A stretch of 64,000 nt of DNA from Rhodospirillales bacterium (GCA_016712595.1 JADJQT010000002.1:62001-126000), one strand, 5' to 3'; positions 44,685-54,534 are shown, counted from the first letter of the stretch. Numbers and translations are program-made. The notes: generated from the letters alone by a model not told the origin.

Positions 44685-45028
44685 CGGCACTCGACTCGTT
44701 GAAGTCTTCCGTAAATATGTCGCTCGAACCAAGCTTTAGTCGTTCGTTGCTTGGACCAAGATGAACTGGCACTCGGGCCGACAAGCAGGCGGCAGGAGAC
44801 GAGCCGGAGCGCTTGATACTCTTGCGCAAGTGCGTTGTCCAGGCACATGACCTCCGCCGACCAAACACAACCAAAAAGGGTGGCAGAACGGCAACGCCGT
44901 CTCATCATGCGGCACGGACGGATATCTAGCGTTGTTTTGGTGCTTTCGGGATGCGTATAAGCTTGCGCCCGATGGCGTCCGAAAGGTATCGGCGCCGCAT
45001 TTTCCATTGAAGGGCGAAGATCGCGCTC

Positions 45029-46246
45029 ATGTCCGCCTTACTATCGCCGGCGACCAGGGGGGGGACAGTTCGCGACCGCGATGTCGCTAACCCTGACACG
45101 GGCCGCTTTCCCTGCCGCACGCTGCAGATCGGCATTCGATGGTTCTCTGAAACCGCGGGCGGGGCGGCCCGTTATTACTACCATCTGGTGTGCGCGCTCG
45201 CTGACATGGGCGTGGATGTCCGCGGCCTCGTCATTGGATCGGATGCTGCAGCGCGGGAAACCGGCGGGCGGGTTCGCGCGTTCTCTGAGGACAGCGTGTC
45301 ATTCGCCGCGCGGATGCGGGCGGCCCGCCGCGCGATCGAAGCGTCCGTGCGGGATTTTGCCCCGCATCTCATTACCTCGCATTTTGCGCTCTTCGCCGTA
45401 CCCGCGCTGGACCTGATCCGCGATCATCCGTACGTCGTCCATTTCCATGGACCGTGGGCGGCCGAATCTCGCGCCGAAGGCGACAGCCGGTTCGGGGTCG
45501 CCTACAAACGGCTGATTGAAACCCTTGTCTACCGGCGAGCCGATCGATGCATCGCCTTGTCACACGCCTTCGCCCGCATTCTGGTCGAGCGCTACGGTGT
45601 CGCGGAGGATCGCGTGCGCGTCGTGCCGGGCGGAGTCGACGCAAGCCGCTTCGAGCGCACAGAAAGCCGAGGCGATGCGCGCGACGTGCTCGGCTGGCCA
45701 CGCGATCGGCCGATCATCCTTGCCGTGCGACGACTGACGCAGCGGATGGGGCTCGGTAATCTTATCGAGGCGATGATCGAGGTTCGCCGCCGGGTGCCGG
45801 AAGCCCTTTTGCTGATCGCGGGCAAGGGTGCGTTGCGTGCGAGCCTGGAGTCCCAGGTGACAGCACTTGGGCTTCAGCAGCATGTCCGGTTTCTTGGCTT
45901 CGTACCGGATGCATCGCTGCCGCTCGCCTACCGCGCGGCTGATATCGTCGTTATGCCCACACGCGAGCTTGAGGGATTCGGCCTAACCGCCGTCGAAGCG
46001 TTGGCAGCGGGAACGCCCGTGCTTGTTACCCCGATTGGGGGACTGCCCGAGGTGGTGCGGCAGTTCGATGATCGCCTCATCCTCGAGGGTTTGAGCCCAG
46101 AGCACATCGCCAGCGGAGTCGCGCGCGCATTTGTCTCGCCATCGTGCCTCCCGACCGCCGGCGCCTGCGCCGACTTTGCCCGGCGGACTTACGACTGGCC
46201 GATCATCGCCCGCGCTGTGCACAATGTTTATCATGAGCTTGCATGA
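45029..46246 (+). CDS. Glycosyltransferase family 4 protein
   Basis: A 405-residue GT-B enzyme. The N-terminal domain has WFSETAGGAARYYYHLVCAL and VVHFHGPWA. The C-terminal nucleotide-sugar domain has VVPGGVDASRF, then ILAVRRLTQRMGLGNLIEAM, and the E-x7-E element RELEGFGLTAVEALAAGTPV. It would add a sugar to the growing exopolysaccharide repeat unit; donor and acceptor are unknown. Its stop codon lies in a 27-base tandem duplication, so the gene end has been copied. A second GT4 gene follows. Confidence 0.9.
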   Translation: MSALLSPATRGGTVRDRDVANPDTGRFPCRTLQIGIRWFSETAGGAARYYYHLVCALADMGVDVRGLVIGSDAAARETGGRVRAFSEDSVSFAARMRAARRAIEASVRDFAPHLITSHFALFAVPALDLIRDHPYVVHFHGPWAAESRAEGDSRFGVAYKRLIETLVYRRADRCIALSHAFARILVERYGVAEDRVRVVPGGVDASRFERTESRGDARDVLGWPRDRPIILAVRRLTQRMGLGNLIEAMIEVRRRVPEALLLIAGKGALRASLESQVTALGLQQHVRFLGFVPDASLPLAYRAADIVVMPTRELEGFGLTAVEALAAGTPVLVTPIGGLPEVVRQFDDRLILEGLSPEHIASGVARAFVSPSCLPTAGACADFARRTYDWPIIARAVHNVYHELA

Positions 46247-46280
46247 CGCGGGGTTTACCATGAGCTTGCATGACGCGGGT
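46227..46280 (+). repeat. 27-base tandem duplication at the end of the GT4 gene
   Basis: Two adjacent 27-base units (46227-46253 and 46254-46280) differ at only two positions, sharing CATGAGCTTGCATGACGCGG. The first contains the last codons and the stop of the upstream glycosyltransferase; the second lies in the gap before the next gene. Confidence 0.9.
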
Positions 46281-46450
46281 CGTGGTTTCGCCGGGAGTAT
46301 TTTCCGGCCCGCTCACTTCGTGTATAGGAAGCGCAACGGTGATCCCGACGTGCCGCGTGACTGATCGAGCGGATGACCACGCGCTGTGCCATCGTACTCC
46401 TCGGTTCCCGTCCGAACTCTTCTCTCAGGCTTTTCGGAGCGGCAGACGCG

Positions 46451-47686
46451 GTGAACCAACCAAAACGGATTATCATCGTCACTGATTACGCCTGGGTAAT
46501 CGGCGGCGCATCGAAGGTGGCGATGCAAAGCGCCGTGGCGCTGGCGGAGCGCGGGTACGACACCTACCACTTTTCCGCTGTTGGTCCGGTCGCGAAGGAA
46601 CTTGCCGCCGCTCCGGTCAACGTCTGCTGCCTGTCCCAGCCGTCGGTTCTGGATGAGCCGAACCGCTTCGTCGGCGCCCAGAAGGGATTATGGAACCGCG
46701 AGGCAGCGCGCGCGTTCGCGCGGTTGCTGTCCACGGTCTCGCCAGACGATACGATCGTCCATTTCCATCAGTGGACCAAGGCGCTGTCGCCGAGTATCTT
46801 CAGGCCGGTGCTGGATCAGCGCTTCCGTTTCGTGGTGACGCTGCACGACTACTTTATGGCCTGTCCGAACGGTGGGTTTCTCGATTATCCAACCACCGAG
46901 ATCTGCACGCGCAAGCCTCTGACCGCCGGGTGCGTTGTTTGCGACTGTGACCCGCGCAACTACGCACACAAGCTGTGGCGGGTCGCACGGCAATTGATTC
47001 AGAATCGCTTGCTGCTGGCGTCCGCCGGACTTACGGACGTGATCTACGTCTCGGAATTCAGCCGCGCCGTGCTTGCCCCGCATCTTCCAGCGCAATTGAA
47101 CTGGTATTTCGTTCCCAATCCGATCCAGGCCGAACGCACCCCGCGAATTCGTGTGGCCAAAAACCGTGCCTATGTCTTCGTCGGCCGGCTCTCGAAAGAG
47201 AAGGGGGGGTGCATTTTCGCACGGGCGGCGAGGCGCGCCGGCGTTCCCGCGATCTTCATCGGTGATGGCGAAGAACGTCAGCAGATCATGGAGGCCAACC
47301 CAGATGCGGAGATCACTGGCTGGGTGAAGCCGGGCGAAGTGTACGCTCGTCTGAGCAACGCGCGGGCGCTGATCTTCCCTTCCATCTGGTATGAGATGCA
47401 AGGTTTGACCGTCGCCGAGGCCGCGTCGATGGGCGTGCCGTCAATCGTCGGCGACCGTTCGGCGGCACGCGACTGGGTTAGCGATGGCGAAACGGGGCTT
47501 CATATGCGCGGTACGAGCGATGACGACCTCACCGCCAAACTCGTGATGCTGCAGGACGATACGGTGTTGGAGCGGATGTCGATCGCGACGTACGACGCCT
47601 TCTGGCGCAACCCGCCTGATGTCGAGAACCACGTCAATCATCTCGAGGAGACCTATCGGGCGGTCTTTTCCGCTGAGCGGAATTGA
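46451..47686 (+). CDS. Glycosyltransferase family 4 protein
   Basis: A GT-B glycosyltransferase of about 411 residues. It shows IIIVTDYAWVIGGASKVAMQ at the N-terminus, FVVTLHDYFMACPNGGF in the acceptor domain, a Cys-rich insert (GCVVCDCDPRNYAH), and AYVFVGRLSKEKGG with FPSIWYEMQGLTVAEAASMG in the donor domain. The WYE-x7-E pattern replaces the usual E-x7-E spacing region. I use a GTG start at 46451, since the Rossmann strand begins right after it and GGAG lies upstream. An ATG at 46373 is possible and would add 26 residues of low character. It is the last gene of the exopolysaccharide cluster. Confidence 0.87.
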   Translation: MNQPKRIIIVTDYAWVIGGASKVAMQSAVALAERGYDTYHFSAVGPVAKELAAAPVNVCCLSQPSVLDEPNRFVGAQKGLWNREAARAFARLLSTVSPDDTIVHFHQWTKALSPSIFRPVLDQRFRFVVTLHDYFMACPNGGFLDYPTTEICTRKPLTAGCVVCDCDPRNYAHKLWRVARQLIQNRLLLASAGLTDVIYVSEFSRAVLAPHLPAQLNWYFVPNPIQAERTPRIRVAKNRAYVFVGRLSKEKGGCIFARAARRAGVPAIFIGDGEERQQIMEANPDAEITGWVKPGEVYARLSNARALIFPSIWYEMQGLTVAEAASMGVPSIVGDRSAARDWVSDGETGLHMRGTSDDDLTAKLVMLQDDTVLERMSIATYDAFWRNPPDVENHVNHLEETYRAVFSAERN

Positions 47687-47700
47687 AGGCGTCGGGCTGG

Positions 47701-48720
47701 TTACTCGCCGGCAATCTGAACGCGTTTGGTCATTGAAACGACCGGCACGCCGGCGCGGACGATTTCATAAATGCCGGTGTATTCCCCGGGCTTCCACCCC
47801 GCCTGCGGGCGGCGCAGACCGCTAAAACCGAACCACACCATATTGCTCTTCGACAGCACGGTTTCACTATTGTGCACCTCCGCCCGGTCGGGCCCGATGA
47901 TGCGAATCCGCTGGGTATCGCCTTCAAGGATTCCGAAGCTATCGGCCCAAACGACGAGCGCCGGTGCGTCGACGGAGAGCGTTTCCTGCGCGTAGGCGCC
48001 GTCGCGTGCGGCATTGGCGTCTGGGCGTTGTGCGGCGAAGCCAACGATCAGGCCGCCCGAAGGACGGTAGTTCAGTTGCGCCAGAGCCGCCGGCGACCAC
48101 AGCGGATGACGGTCATTTCCGCAGGTGAACGTGGTTGCCTCGCCGACGAATGGATCGAGCGATCGTCCGTTATGGCGGACGGCGAAGTGCACATGGGGAT
48201 ATTCGGTTTCACCCGACAGGCCGATGAATCCCAGTCGCTGGCCGGCGGAAACCCGTTCACCCGGTTTCACCGCGACACTGCCCCGGCGCAGGTGAGCGTA
48301 CTGGGTCACCCAGCCATCGCCGTGATCGATGACGACGCCGTTGCCGGCTTCACGGCCTTTGATCGCCTCGGCGCCGATTTCCTTGACGCTGACGTCCGCC
48401 ATCCCGTCACGGATCGCCTTGACCACGCCAGGCGCGGCCGCCAGGACGGCGACCCCGCGCTGCATCGCCGGGAAGTCAGGCAGGCGAAAATCAACGCCAT
48501 CATGGCGGTCCTGGGTCAGCCGTCCGCAGGCGAAGTCCATCCGCCCCGGCCCAGGATCGAGGTCGAAGTACTTGTGAATGGCGCAGACTTGGCGCATGTC
48601 GCAGTCGATCGGCACCTCAAGAGAGGGCGGCGCCGCCGCGGCGGCCTTCAATGATATCAGAGCGGCAGCGATGGGTGACAGCAGACAAGCCGCGATAGCG
48701 GCGACGCGTATGAACCGCAT
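47701..48720 (-). CDS. Secreted M23-family (LytM) peptidase
   Basis: A 339-residue exported protein. It has a signal peptide (MRFIRVAAIAACLLSPIAAA), a zinc site with HDGVDFRLPD and the C-terminal HVHFAVRHNG, and GNGVVIDHGDGWVTQYAHLR between them. This is the complete HxxxD ... HxH arrangement of M23 endopeptidases that cut peptidoglycan cross-links. About 130 further residues form an unrecognised domain. GGAGA before the ATG supports the start. It converges with the GT4 gene, leaving 14 bases between stops. Confidence 0.9.
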   Translation of the reverse strand: MRFIRVAAIAACLLSPIAAALISLKAAAAAPPSLEVPIDCDMRQVCAIHKYFDLDPGPGRMDFACGRLTQDRHDGVDFRLPDFPAMQRGVAVLAAAPGVVKAIRDGMADVSVKEIGAEAIKGREAGNGVVIDHGDGWVTQYAHLRRGSVAVKPGERVSAGQRLGFIGLSGETEYPHVHFAVRHNGRSLDPFVGEATTFTCGNDRHPLWSPAALAQLNYRPSGGLIVGFAAQRPDANAARDGAYAQETLSVDAPALVVWADSFGILEGDTQRIRIIGPDRAEVHNSETVLSKSNMVWFGFSGLRRPQAGWKPGEYTGIYEIVRAGVPVVSMTKRVQIAGE

Positions 48721-48837
48721 GCGGTTTGCATCTCCGTTCGGGTTCACTTCGCCACATACGGCAGGAAGCGTCCGCTACGAAACATAGGACTGCTCCTAAG
48801 GGTCGACAACCAAATGGGTCCGATCGCCGCGGGAGCA

Positions 48838-49725
48838 TCACCCGGAAAGATCACGCGTGCGCTCGACCAACAGATCGATCAGCGCACGCACCGGCGGCGA
48901 CGGTGCGCGGGATGCCGGATAGACGGCCGTCATCTCGATCGGCGGTTGCGGCCAATCAGCGAGCACCTCGACGAGGCGCCCGTCCGCGAGGTCAGAAGCA
49001 ACAACGAACCGGGGCAGGTTGCCGATTCCCTGACCACCACAGACGGCGTCGTGCACCACTTCGATGTGGTTCGCGCACAGGCGCCACGACACGTGCACGC
49101 TGACTTCGCCCCGCTCGCAACTGAACCGCCAAGTCGATAAACGTCGATCGACGACGACGCAGTCGTGCTGATCGAGATCGGCGGGCTGCCGTGGCTGCCC
49201 GCGTCGCGCGAGGTAGTCCGGCGCCGCGCAGACCACCCGGCTGAACGCGCCCAACCGACGCGACGCGAGTTCGGAATCGACGAGGGTGCCCATGCGGATT
49301 GCCAGATCGAAGCCGTCGCGGACGAGATTCACCCGCTCTTCGGTAAGATGGATCTCAACGCGCATGTCCGGGAAGCGCAAGAGGTAGGAGCAGACGATTC
49401 CGTGGAGCATCTCCTGCCCGAAGCCGACCGTCGTGGTGATCCGCACCAGGCCGCGTGGTGAGTCCGCGCGCTCCATCGCCTCGGCGTCGGCTGCCTGCGC
49501 CGCGGAAACGACGGCGAGACAGCGTTCATAATAAGCCTCGCCTGCCTCGGTCACACTGAAGCTGCGGGTGTTGCGGCGCAGGAGGGCGACGCCAAGTCGC
49601 CGCTCAAGCGCGGCAACATGGCGGCTGAGCGTCGATTTCGGCAGGCCAAGCGCCCGGGACGCCGCCGAGAAACCACCCGAACGCACGACTTCGACGAAAA
49701 GCGACATCCCGGTCAGATCGATCAT
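48838..49725 (-). CDS. LysR-family transcriptional regulator
   Basis: A 295-residue LysR regulator. The N-terminal helix-turn-helix is MSLFVEVVRSGGFSAASRAL followed by LGLPKSTLSRHVAALERRLG, then a substrate-binding domain from about residue 90 (GLVRITTTVGFGQEML). Subgroup features (LLRRNTRSFSVTEAGEAYY) resemble the DsdC/CrgA-like class. The ATG at 49725 matches the usual LysR start; the frame extends upstream without family sequence. It is divergent from wrbA with a 221-base gap, the classic arrangement for a LysR controlling its neighbour. Confidence 0.93.
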   Translation of the reverse strand: MIDLTGMSLFVEVVRSGGFSAASRALGLPKSTLSRHVAALERRLGVALLRRNTRSFSVTEAGEAYYERCLAVVSAAQAADAEAMERADSPRGLVRITTTVGFGQEMLHGIVCSYLLRFPDMRVEIHLTEERVNLVRDGFDLAIRMGTLVDSELASRRLGAFSRVVCAAPDYLARRGQPRQPADLDQHDCVVVDRRLSTWRFSCERGEVSVHVSWRLCANHIEVVHDAVCGGQGIGNLPRFVVASDLADGRLVEVLADWPQPPIEMTAVYPASRAPSPPVRALIDLLVERTRDLSG

Positions 49726-49946
49726 CACGGCACCTGGATTGAGTCGTTCGGAATTGCTCCCGCGGGGAATGCGCCATGCTGGTTGACCCCAGAGATTGCC
49801 TGAGCGGGCGTTGCCAATGTGGAACAGCGGCGTTTCATCGTAAAGACTGTTCTGTGGCGTCAGCGCATCATACGTCCTCACGTGCAAGGCACGCGCCACG
49901 CTTCGGCGGCGCGCACGCGCCAGGGTAGGCTTTGGAGGAAGTAACG

Positions 49947-50546
49947 ATGACCAAGGTTCTCGTGCTGTACTATTCGAGCTACGGCCACATCGAGACGATG
50001 GCTGAAGAGGTCGCCGCCGGCGTGCGCGAGGCGGGCGCCGAGGCAACGGTCAAGCGCGTGCCGGAACTGGTGCCGGAAGAGGCGGCGAAGAAGTCCGGAT
50101 TCAAGCTCGATCAGGCCGCGCCGCTGGCCACGGTTGCCGAGCTTCCCGATTACGACGCCATCGTCTTCGGCACACCGACGCGGTTCGGCAACATGGCCTC
50201 GCAGATGAAGCAGTTCATCGATCAGGCGGGCGGCCTGTGGTTCCAGGACAAGCTGGTCGGCAAGGTCGGCTCCGTTTTTACGTCGACGGCGACCCAGCAC
50301 GGAGGTCAGGAAAGCACGATCTTGTCATTTCACACCGTTCTGCTTCACCTCGGGTTCGTCATCGTGGGTCTGCCCTACTCCTTTAAGCCCCAGATGACGC
50401 TCGATGAAATCGTCGGGGGGGCGCCTTACGGGGCGACGACAATCGCCGGTGGCGACGGTTCGCGCCAACCCAGCGAGAACGAGCGTGCCGCCGCGCGCTT
50501 TCAGGGCCGTCACGTCGCCGAGATCGCGGCGAAACTCACCGCCTGA
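49947..50546 (+). CDS. wrbA: NAD(P)H:quinone oxidoreductase WrbA
   Basis: A 199-residue flavodoxin-fold protein: FMN loop VLYYSSYGHIETMAEEVA, GTPTRFGNMASQMKQFID, and STATQHGGQESTILSFHTVL are diagnostic of WrbA. It reduces quinones with two electrons in the cytoplasm and protects against redox cycling. The start is fixed by GGAGG eight bases upstream. Divergent LysR gene suggests inducible expression. Confidence 0.96.
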   Translation: MTKVLVLYYSSYGHIETMAEEVAAGVREAGAEATVKRVPELVPEEAAKKSGFKLDQAAPLATVAELPDYDAIVFGTPTRFGNMASQMKQFIDQAGGLWFQDKLVGKVGSVFTSTATQHGGQESTILSFHTVLLHLGFVIVGLPYSFKPQMTLDEIVGGAPYGATTIAGGDGSRQPSENERAAARFQGRHVAEIAAKLTA

Positions 50547-50699
50547 TCGCGGCGACGCCGCCGCAGACCGGTCGCCATCGTCTGGAACTTCCGTTCCTCG
50601 GGCTCGTTTCCCCGTGCGATCCATCCGGTGTGCGGCCGCTCGCGATTCCTCGCATTCAGGTAATCGGTGGCGGCGCCCCCTTTTACGGGAGAGTGTCCG

Positions 50700-51260
50700 A
50701 TGATCCGCCACACGCTTTTTGCCGCTGCAACCGTCATGGCGCTCGGAATCGCCGCGCCGGTGATGACGGCACCGGTCGCGATGGCCGCGCCGGCGGCCCA
50801 GATCCGCAACGACGCCGAGGCAGCGCTGACCCGGCTCTACAATCAGGACACCGCCGCGCGCGCGCTCGGACGAAAAGCCAAGGGCATCTTGGTGTTTCCA
50901 GAGGTCACCAAAGGCGGTGTCGGCATCGGCGGGTCTTACGGAGAGGGGGTGCTTTACGCCGGTGGCAAGGCGGTTGATTATTACAGCATCGGTTCCGGTT
51001 CGCTCGGATTGACGCTGGGCGCGCAATCGTTCTCGCAAGTCATCATGTTCATGACCGATGACGCGCTACGCGCCTTCCGTACGAGCAAGGGCTGGGAAGC
51101 GGGCGTCGACGGCTCGGTAGTTGCCATCAAGGACGGGGCCGCAGCATCCGCCGATACGACGACAATGGATGAGCCTGTCGTCGGGTTTATGTTCAATCAG
51201 ACGGGTCTGATGTTTGATGCGTCTTTCGGTGGATCGAAATACACGCGAATCCGCCGTTAG
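50700..51260 (+). CDS. SYLF/YSC84-domain lipid-binding protein, exported
   Basis: A 186-residue protein with a signal peptide (MIRHTLFAAATVMALGIAA) and a SYLF domain: KAKGILVFPEVTKGGVGIGG, SYGEGVLYAGGKAVDYYS, and SLGLTLGAQSFSQVIMFMT. Bacterial members are periplasmic or outer-membrane-associated proteins of uncertain role in lipid binding. GGGAGAG precedes the ATG. Converges with the DUF190 gene; a GC-rich inverted repeat (GCGGG 51284-51288, CCCGC 51296-51300) lies between them. Confidence 0.9.
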   Translation: MIRHTLFAAATVMALGIAAPVMTAPVAMAAPAAQIRNDAEAALTRLYNQDTAARALGRKAKGILVFPEVTKGGVGIGGSYGEGVLYAGGKAVDYYSIGSGSLGLTLGAQSFSQVIMFMTDDALRAFRTSKGWEAGVDGSVVAIKDGAAASADTTTMDEPVVGFMFNQTGLMFDASFGGSKYTRIRR

Positions 51261-51330
51261 AGGCCCGACGGGGCTGCCCCAGCGCGGGTCCAAGGCCCGC
51301 GGGCAGACCGTCGCACCCGGAGCCATAAGG

Positions 51331-51681
51331 TCAGGCGTGCGCTGGCCGGCCGTCTCCATAGCGGATGACGGTCGCCTTTTCGAGGGTGACGAGAACCGAT
51401 CCCAGCAGCGTCTCAACCGCGTCGAGGAAATTCTGGATATGTTCGGCAGAATCGACGATCTCCACGATCATCGGCAAATCGACGGAAAGTTGCAGGATTT
51501 TTGCTGTGTGCAGCCGTGAGGCGTGACCAAACCCCATTGGTCCGCGCAGCACCGTCGCTCCGGCCAATCCCATCTCGCGCGCCTTGAGAACGAGCGCCTC
51601 GTAAAGCGGCTTGCCGTCGGCGCGGTCGTTCTCGCCGAGGAAGATGCGAAGCAGGACGGCTTCTTGTGGCGGTGTACGCAT
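51331..51681 (-). CDS. DUF190 (PII-like) protein
   Basis: 116 residues with the DUF190 pattern: VLLRIFLGENDRADGKPLYE, AGATVLRGPMGFG, and VDLPMIVEIVDSAEHIQNFL. The fold is PII-like. The family often travels with crcB, as here: it starts 13 bases after the crcB stop, so both are co-transcribed. A sensing role for ions or nucleotides is inferred. Confidence 0.9.
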   Translation of the reverse strand: MRTPPQEAVLLRIFLGENDRADGKPLYEALVLKAREMGLAGATVLRGPMGFGHASRLHTAKILQLSVDLPMIVEIVDSAEHIQNFLDAVETLLGSVLVTLEKATVIRYGDGRPAHA

Positions 51682-51694
51682 GGTCGGTCTTTCT

Positions 51695-52159
51695 TTAGCG
51701 ATTGAGCGTCATGCCGGAGATGTAGCCAAGCCAGACGGCGATGAGACACAGTGCCAGCGACAAAGCGACATTCGCGCCGGCGAGCCACCATTGGCCGTCG
51801 CGGGCGAGAGTCAGTGTTTGCAGGCTAAAGGAAGAAAACGTTGTAAAGCCGCCAAACATGCCGACCAGGACAAATTGGCGCGCGGCGGGGCCGACAATGA
51901 CGCGTCCGTCCGGTCCGGTTACGGTGGCGACGAGACCAATCAGAAAAGAGCCCAGGACGTTGACTGCCAGCGTACCCCAGGGAAAGGTTTCACCGACCGT
52001 TCGGGCGAGCAGGCCCGAGCACCAGAGTCGCAGGACACCCCCGATACCCGACCCGACGAAGACCCAAGCAGATAGCTGCAGCACAATCGCCTCAAGTTGC
52101 TTCCTGACGGTTGTCCGGTGACGCCCGTTCGGCGTTCCGAGCCGCCCGAACAGAATCAT
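51695..52159 (-). CDS. crcB: Fluoride exporter CrcB/Fluc
   Basis: A 154-residue membrane protein with four hydrophobic segments and the Fluc signature GMFGGFTTFSSFSLQT, plus GGVLRLWCSGLL and WGTLAVNVLGSFLIGL. It forms a dimeric fluoride channel. The start is uncertain: I use the ATG at 52159; an upstream TTG or an in-frame GTG nearer the first helix are possible, and none has a good ribosome-binding site. No fluoride riboswitch was recognised upstream. Confidence 0.9.
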   Translation of the reverse strand: MILFGRLGTPNGRHRTTVRKQLEAIVLQLSAWVFVGSGIGGVLRLWCSGLLARTVGETFPWGTLAVNVLGSFLIGLVATVTGPDGRVIVGPAARQFVLVGMFGGFTTFSSFSLQTLTLARDGQWWLAGANVALSLALCLIAVWLGYISGMTLNR

Positions 52160-52326
52160 GTTTTTGCGCCGTTGCAAAGCGTGACGGATGGGTGGGTCTC
52201 ACGGACGACGCGCTCCGCGGCGCTCTGGGGGTGCTGTCGCGCGCGAATTTCCGATGCTTTCATTTCGAGGCACGCCGGGGAATACTCATTTGGAGATGAC
52301 GGAATAGGCAGACGGAAGGAAGATTC

Positions 52327-53853
52327 ATGAAAGTCGCGTTTTCCGCGATCGAGTTGCCCGAGAACGGTGTCGTCGTCGTCGCCGTGCTCGCTGACCGCCA
52401 GCTCTCGCCGAGCGCCCAGCGCCTTGACGAGCGTCTTGGCGGCGGGCTCCGCCGGGCGATCGACGCGAGCCGCTTCAAGGGCAAGAAAGATCAGACGTTG
52501 ACCATTCTCGCCCCCGGCGGATCGGGGCTGGCCCGTGTCGACCTGATCGGGCTCGGTGATCCGGCGGAACTCGACGTGCTGCGGTTGCAGGCGGCCGGCG
52601 CGCGCATCTATGCCGCACTGGCTGGGACTGGGCATCGCGAGGCGTTCGTCGCGGTTGACGCGATACCGGGATGCTCGATCGAAGCTGCCGAAATGGCCGC
52701 ACAGATGGCTTTCGGTTCCGTCCTGCGCAGCTATCGATTTGACAAGTATTTAACCAAGGAGAGCGAAGACGAAAAGCCGAGTCTCGCTGATTTGACTTTT
52801 GTCTGCGACGATGATGCGCGCGCGACGTCGCTCTTTGCCTCGAAGTCCGTTCTTGCCGACGCGGTGTTTTTGACCCGCAACCTCGCCTCAGAACCGGCGA
52901 ACGTCATCTTTCCTGAATCTTTCGCGGCTGAGGCGAAAAAACTCAGTGATGTCGGCGTCGACGTCGAGGTGTTGGGTGAGGCGCAGATGCGCGATCTCGG
53001 CATGGGGGCGCTTCTCGGTGTCGGCCAGGGCTCGGCGCGCGAATCGCAACTCGTGGTCATGCAGTGGTGGGGAGCAGGGCGCGCGACAGACGATGGAGCG
53101 GGCGATGCAGGCGCGGGCGCGCCCATCGCCTTCGTCGGCAAGGGCGTGACCTTTGATAGCGGCGGGATCTCGATCAAGCCGGCGGCCAATATGGAGGATA
53201 TGAAGTGGGATATGGCTGGCGGTGCGGTCGTTGCCGGCCTGATGAAGGCGTTGGCCGGCCGCAAGGCAAAGGTGAACGCCATTGGCATTGTCGGGCTCGT
53301 CGAGAACATGCCATCGGGCACGGCGCAGCGGCCGGGTGATGTCGTCAAGTCGATGTCCGGCCAGACCATCGAGGTCATCAATACCGACGCCGAGGGGCGG
53401 CTCGTGCTCGCCGATGCGCTGTGGTACTGCAAGGAGCGATTCAAGCCGGCGTTCATCATCGACCTCGCGACGCTTACCGGTGCGATTATCATTGCGCTGG
53501 GCGATCTGCACGCGGGCTTGTTTTCGAACAATGATGAACTGGCGGCGCGGATCGGTGCCGCCGGTGCCGCAGTCGGAGAGCCGGTCTGGCGGATGCCGCT
53601 CGGCGACGAGTACGACAAGATGATCAAGTCGGACATCGCCGATATGAAGAACGTCGGCGGCAGTCGTGGCGGCGGTTCGATCACCGCGGCGCAGTTTCTC
53701 AAGCGCTACGTCGGGGAAGTGCCGTGGGCGCATCTCGATATCGCCGGCGTGGCCTGGGCGAAGAAGGATTCGGGCGTAACGCCAAAAGGCGGTAGCGGTT
53801 TCGGCGTACGTCTGCTCGATCGACTGGTCGCCGATCACTACGAGCAATCCTGA
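52327..53853 (+). CDS. pepA: Leucyl aminopeptidase (M17)
   Basis: A 508-residue cytosolic metallopeptidase. The C-terminal catalytic domain has FVGKGVTFDSGGISIKP, WDMAGGAVVAGLMKAL and the signature NTDAEGRLVLADAL, with SRGGGSITAAQFLKRYV near the end. It removes N-terminal residues from peptides, using two metal ions. A short inserted Gly/Ala/Asp-rich loop precedes the catalytic domain (DDGAGDAGAGAP). AAGGAAG precedes the ATG. holC follows after 22 bases, a frequent pairing. Confidence 0.96.
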   Translation: MKVAFSAIELPENGVVVVAVLADRQLSPSAQRLDERLGGGLRRAIDASRFKGKKDQTLTILAPGGSGLARVDLIGLGDPAELDVLRLQAAGARIYAALAGTGHREAFVAVDAIPGCSIEAAEMAAQMAFGSVLRSYRFDKYLTKESEDEKPSLADLTFVCDDDARATSLFASKSVLADAVFLTRNLASEPANVIFPESFAAEAKKLSDVGVDVEVLGEAQMRDLGMGALLGVGQGSARESQLVVMQWWGAGRATDDGAGDAGAGAPIAFVGKGVTFDSGGISIKPAANMEDMKWDMAGGAVVAGLMKALAGRKAKVNAIGIVGLVENMPSGTAQRPGDVVKSMSGQTIEVINTDAEGRLVLADALWYCKERFKPAFIIDLATLTGAIIIALGDLHAGLFSNNDELAARIGAAGAAVGEPVWRMPLGDEYDKMIKSDIADMKNVGGSRGGGSITAAQFLKRYVGEVPWAHLDIAGVAWAKKDSGVTPKGGSGFGVRLLDRLVADHYEQS

Positions 53854-53875
53854 CCACGGGCACCGTATTCGGGCG

Positions 53876-54325
53876 ATGAGCGACGTCGCTTTCTATCATC
53901 TGCAACGCTCGCCGCTTGAGGACGCGTTACCCAAGCTGTTGGAGAAGACGCTGGCGGCGGGCAAGCGGGCGCTGGTGCTCGCCTCGTCGTCCGAACGGAT
54001 CGAGGTGCTGGCGGTGCATCTCTGGACATACCAGCCGGACTCGTGGTTGCCGCACGGCACGGCGCAGGACGGCAGCCCGGAGGTGCAGCCGATCTGGCTT
54101 GCCACCCGCGACGAAAACGTCAACGGCGCCAGCTATCTGTTTTTGACGGACGGGGCAGACAGCACCACGGTCGCCGCTTTCGAGCGCTGCTTTGATCTTT
54201 TCGACGGTAACGATCCGGCCGCGGTGATCGCGGCCCGTAGCCGCTGGACGGCGCGCAAGGCAGAAGGCCACACGCTGACGTACTGGCAGCAGACGGAGCG
54301 TGGCGGGTGGGAGCGCAAGGCGTAA
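53876..54325 (+). CDS. holC: DNA polymerase III chi subunit
   Basis: A 149-residue HolC: VAFYHLQRSPLEDALPKLLE at the N-terminus, LWTYQPDSWLPHGTAQDG in the middle and the C-terminal YWQQTERGGWERKA. Chi links the clamp loader to single-strand binding protein. It is co-directional with pepA and probably in the same operon. A 209-base gap with no gene follows before the Fur-type regulator. Confidence 0.93.
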   Translation: MSDVAFYHLQRSPLEDALPKLLEKTLAAGKRALVLASSSERIEVLAVHLWTYQPDSWLPHGTAQDGSPEVQPIWLATRDENVNGASYLFLTDGADSTTVAAFERCFDLFDGNDPAAVIAARSRWTARKAEGHTLTYWQQTERGGWERKA

Positions 54326-54534
54326 AAAAAGTTGGACAACGGACCATCGCGGAGAGCAACAGCGAGCGTTACCGGCACCCTTCTTCAGGGGTCGTCCAGT
54401 TAACGACCTGCGGTAGCGAAGGTGGAGGGGCGGCGGTTCGCTGCCGCCCGCCGCTGCTGCATGTCGGGGCCGCGTCGACGGATTCTATGATATAGGAGAG
54501 TCCCGACGGACGATCCCTATCGGCAGGAAAACCG

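Noticed and set aside
52160..52326. Possible fluoride riboswitch upstream of crcB
   Set aside because: The conserved crcB motif core was not found in the upstream strand.
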